Shown here one piece after another: positions 61,101 through 64,000 of a stretch of 64,000 nucleotides of DNA. Position numbers and translations under genes: made by a program. The first letter of the stretch is position 1; each line of letters begins with the position of its first letter. Source of the DNA: Moringa oleifera (Eukaryota > Streptophyta > Magnoliopsida > Brassicales > Moringaceae); assembly GCA_021397835.1 (NCBI GenBank), contig JAJFZO010000094.1, forward strand, positions 3,574,501 through 3,638,500, read 5' to 3'. The notes below the pieces were generated by a model, which saw nothing but the letters and a program-made list of their open reading frames with translations, did no database searches and was not told the DNA's origin.

Positions 61101-63885
61101 TATCATGAATTTTAATTTAAATTTTTTATAAACTTAAAAAATTATTTTAGTTATGATCATAAAAAATTTTAAATTTTTTTAACACTATTTTTTAAATTAT
61201 TATACCATCATAATTTTAAAATTTTCATAAAAAATAACTTATGAATTAAAATTATTTAAATTTAAAAAATAAACTCAAAATAAAAAATATGATTTATTCA
61301 AGTTATTTTAAACTATTTTAACAACAGAGTTATTATTATTTTGATAATTATTTAAATTTAAATTAAATCAAATCTAAACATTTAAAATATAATTACTTTA
61401 CTTGATATTTTAAAACTTAAATTAAAATAATAAAATTAATTTTTAAATAAAGAACCATAAAACTTTTATATTTGTCTTGTATTATCAATTAAACTTTTAT
61501 ATTTAAAAAGTAGTAAATTGATTAATCAATTTGATTTAAATTAAATTTTATGAAAAATTTAAAAAAATTGAGGATATTTAAATTGAAGATATTATACAAC
61601 GAATTTTGACTTAAAAATTTTTACATATACAAAAAACATTCAAGCTACCATCACAAAAATTTTTATAATTTTTTGAGTATTAAAAATGTATATATTTTAA
61701 AAATTTATAATATTAATTTTTTTTAAATAACATATTTACTCATAAAATTATAAAACTTTTTGTGATGATAACTTAAATAATTTTTTATATTTACAAAAAA
61801 TTTGAAGTCAAAATTAATTATATAAGATCTTCAGTTTAATATTTTGATAATATTTAATTTATATTAAAATAATAAATTAATATTTGATTTATTATTTTTT
61901 ATATATAATAATTTAATTAATAATATAAGATAAATATTAAAATTTTATAAAAATTTTACTTTTGATATTTATATTTATATTTATTTTATATTCTTTAACA
62001 TAATATTTGATACTAAAAATTAAACTTTTTTATATCTATATTTTTTTAAAAAAAAAAGAAGAGGAGTGTTTTCATTGACATGCACGTGAACTTTGAAAGG
62101 TAATAGTCGTCTCAATCAAAGTGGTAGGCATCGGATGCGACCACAGCTCATATTATGAACACAAACTTAAATAACGTGTGCATGCCTTTTACTAAACTAA
62201 AGCTCAATCAATGTGCAAAAAATTAAAAAAATAAAAAGCAAACAATGGCTTATATCACAAATTGTAAGTTTTTAAATACTACTCCAAGGACCAAGTTGTC
62301 ATTTTATGTCAAAAGAAGGCTATAGTTGTAATAAGGATCATTCCACGGTGAACTTCACTATTTATTTTTTAATTTTTTAAACATTATGGGGAATGTGAAG
62401 CTTTTATTATGTTTTAATGGCTTTGAAAAAAAAAAGATTAATTTTATCCACTAGTTTTCTTTAAATGTTATATGTCAATATTTATTTAAAATATATGATT
62501 TATGCTATTAAAATGTCAAATTATATTTTAATAAAATATTAAAATGATATAACAGAACTTCCATTTTTTATATATTCACTCAATTTTCACTTAGGATTAC
62601 AATTTTTTAATTTAATCATGCTATAAATATTATTCAGTTTAAGAATTTGATTGTAAAAGATAAATAACAATTTTTAAATATTTCTTAATAATATCGTTTG
62701 AGATAATATAAAATTCAAAAACTTAGTGAATATTATCATCTCATGTGTAAATTCTAATTTTTGGTTTAGAGAAAAGGACTCTTCAGCAAAGGAAATTCAA
62801 AAAAAAAAAATTGGAAGAAAGAAGGGTGTTGTTAACTGGAGCATGGATGATGATGGTGATAATGCACTCATGAGTCATAAGGTGTAAGGTCACTGATGGA
62901 GACGTTTACTTTTCACACATCACATCTCTATCCTTTTCCAGAAATACCGTATCCACCACAATCTTGAGTTTTAATTCATGTATCCACTCACATGTTCACA
63001 TGCATGCAATGCTCACCATCATGGAAACTATGCCCATGGAGATATCATGTCATCATGTGGATTACAACTCATGCATGACAATAAATTGGGTTTCATGAAA
63101 TTTTAATAAATCAAGTTTAGATTTAAATTTTTAATATTTGAATCAGATTCAAGTTAGAGTTCAAATTTAGATTTTTGAATACTCATTATCTAAATTTATT
63201 TACGTAATTAAATTAATAGAGTTAAAATTTTTAATTTAATTTGATTATACTTCATTTTTAATTTTAAAAACTATTATTTATTTTTTGTTTTTATTAATAT
63301 TTATTAATTGATTTTAAAAATAATATTAAAATTCATAAAATTATATATAAATATAGTAAATAAATTCGAATAAATTTTGATAGTATATGAATAATTGAAA
63401 ACAAAACTTCGAGGAATTTAAATATTAAATATTATTTTTTAAATAAATAAAAAATATATTTTAATTGGACTTGGGTTCAAAACAAGTTGTCTTTATTCTT
63501 CCCTATTACAAACCTCAGAAAAAGAAAGACATGAAGACAAATGATTTTTACAAGTTTTACTCTACCTTATCGAAACAACAAGCGTTGTCTTTATCCTTTG
63601 ATGGGCAGGAATGACGACGATCAACAAGCGATAATGAGTTGATGGATTTTTTTTGGGTATTGAATGGATATAAACAAGTTGGAGCACGAAAGCACATGTG
63701 CCTGTAATTTTTTACACGTTTTAAATGATACCTTTTATGCTTTTTAATGATTGAGGAAGACGGAAGCATATTCAAATTGGTGTTTCAGCTCCTGCAGCTT
63801 TATCTTCATTTCTGCAAATTGATTAGCACTGCAGCTGTGATTGCTATCTTGGTCCGTTCTGTTTTATATTGGAAGAAGGGCTGCA
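58169..63885. other. AT-rich spacer upstream of the TIFY gene
   Basis: Holds the kinase 3' region to about 58500, AT-rich sequence, a GC-richer block at 60040-60470 (with GGCCGGCC at 60042 and several GCCC/GGCC cores), a large AT-rich repeat at about 60950-62000, and the TIFY promoter and leader toward the end. Frames in the GC-richer block show no signature. Confidence 0.5.
60950..62000. repeat. Long AT-rich repeat with inverted arms
   Basis: The core at 61201-61280 matches the copy at 40446-40524, and 61917-61960 matches 54184-54227. TTAAATATTATGAAAAT near 60972 and ATTTTGATAATATTTAA near 61840 are close to inverted copies, suggesting a palindromic or inverted-repeat layout. Strong AT bias weakens any single match; the ordered matches are what support the call. 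Confidence 0.45.
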
Positions 63886-64000
63886 ATGGAGAGGGATTTT
63901 CTGGGATTGAACTGGAAAGATTCATGCGAGAAAGTCGAAGCGAGTAACATAGATTCTTGTAATGATATGGGTATGCTGCTTTTTGCTCTTCTTCTCTGTC
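63886..64000 (+). CDS. TIFY6/JAZ3-like protein, first exon only (cut by window edge)
   Basis: An ATG at 63886 opens a frame beginning MERDFLGLNWKDSCEKVEAS, and a splice donor (ATATGG|GTATGC) ends the exon at 63970 after 85 nt. MERDFLGL is the conserved N-terminus of TIFY6A/6B proteins (JAZ3/JAZ4), jasmonate-response repressors that bind MYC factors and are degraded through COI1. The diagnostic TIFY and Jas motifs lie beyond the window, so the identification rests on about 28 residues plus position: in Arabidopsis JAZ3 and JAZ4 lie beside the kinases RLK902 and RKL1, the same neighbour as here. Partial. Confidence 0.7.
   Translation, partial: MERDFLGLNWKDSCEKVEASNIDSCNDMGMLLFALLLC

Noticed and set aside
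63557..63775. 72-codon minus-strand frame near the TIFY gene
   Set aside because: Antisense to the probable TIFY leader, with no signature.
1..64000. tRNA, rRNA, CRISPR arrays, bacterial operons, viral insertions
   Set aside because: None could be supported by reading both strands; a tRNAscan or Infernal run would be needed to exclude small RNA genes.

Overview
The window is a nuclear segment from a core eudicot, probably a woody rosid; I cannot name the species. The evidence is intron-rich genes with GT-AG introns, very AT-rich intergenic DNA, plant-only families (E-class PPR, DUF26/PDLP, TIFY/JAZ) and decayed LINE sequence. No bacterial or organellar features, CRISPR arrays or rRNA/tRNA genes were seen.

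Layout. 1-4800: mostly unassigned, with a LINE C-terminal scrap at 3229-3480. 4801-6465 (-): intronless PPR gene. 6466-10300: AT-rich spacer with a broken LINE at 9456-10200 and a 42-bp tandem duplication. 10520-13855 (-): complete 12-exon cytosolic glutamine synthetase. 14000-21500: spacer, with one doubtful small ORF. 21666-31194 (+): 12-exon condensin I subunit CAP-G. 37520-39448 (+): 5-exon Nudix hydrolase. 39450-44200: repeats, including a CACTA-like subterminal array. 44225-45299 (+): plasmodesmata-located protein. 49031-49855 (+): peroxisomal small heat-shock protein with a heat-shock promoter. 55681-58168 (+): LRR receptor-like pseudokinase of the RKL1/RLK902 type. 63886-64000 (+): first exon of a TIFY6/JAZ3-like gene, cut by the window edge.

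The genes do not form a pathway; they are independent housekeeping and stress or signalling genes. What ties them together is position. From memory of Arabidopsis locus names, the order PPR - GLN1 - CAP-G - PDLP7 - HSP15.7 matches part of chromosome 5 (At5g37570 to At5g37670). GLN1 - RKL1-like kinase - JAZ3/4 matches At3g17820-At3g17860 and At1g48470-At1g48500. The window therefore looks like a less fractionated version of an ancestral block that Arabidopsis carries in several partial copies.

The spaces between genes hold a dispersed, very AT-rich repeat with at least five recognisable copies. No previously undescribed system was found. The most useful observations are the fractionated synteny block, the AT-rich repeat family, the CACTA-like array, the doubly degenerate kinase motifs and the mutated LINE catalytic site. 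Exon boundaries were worked out by eye from frame, GT-AG sites and family conservation; coding lengths sum exactly to whole codons for every multi-exon gene given.
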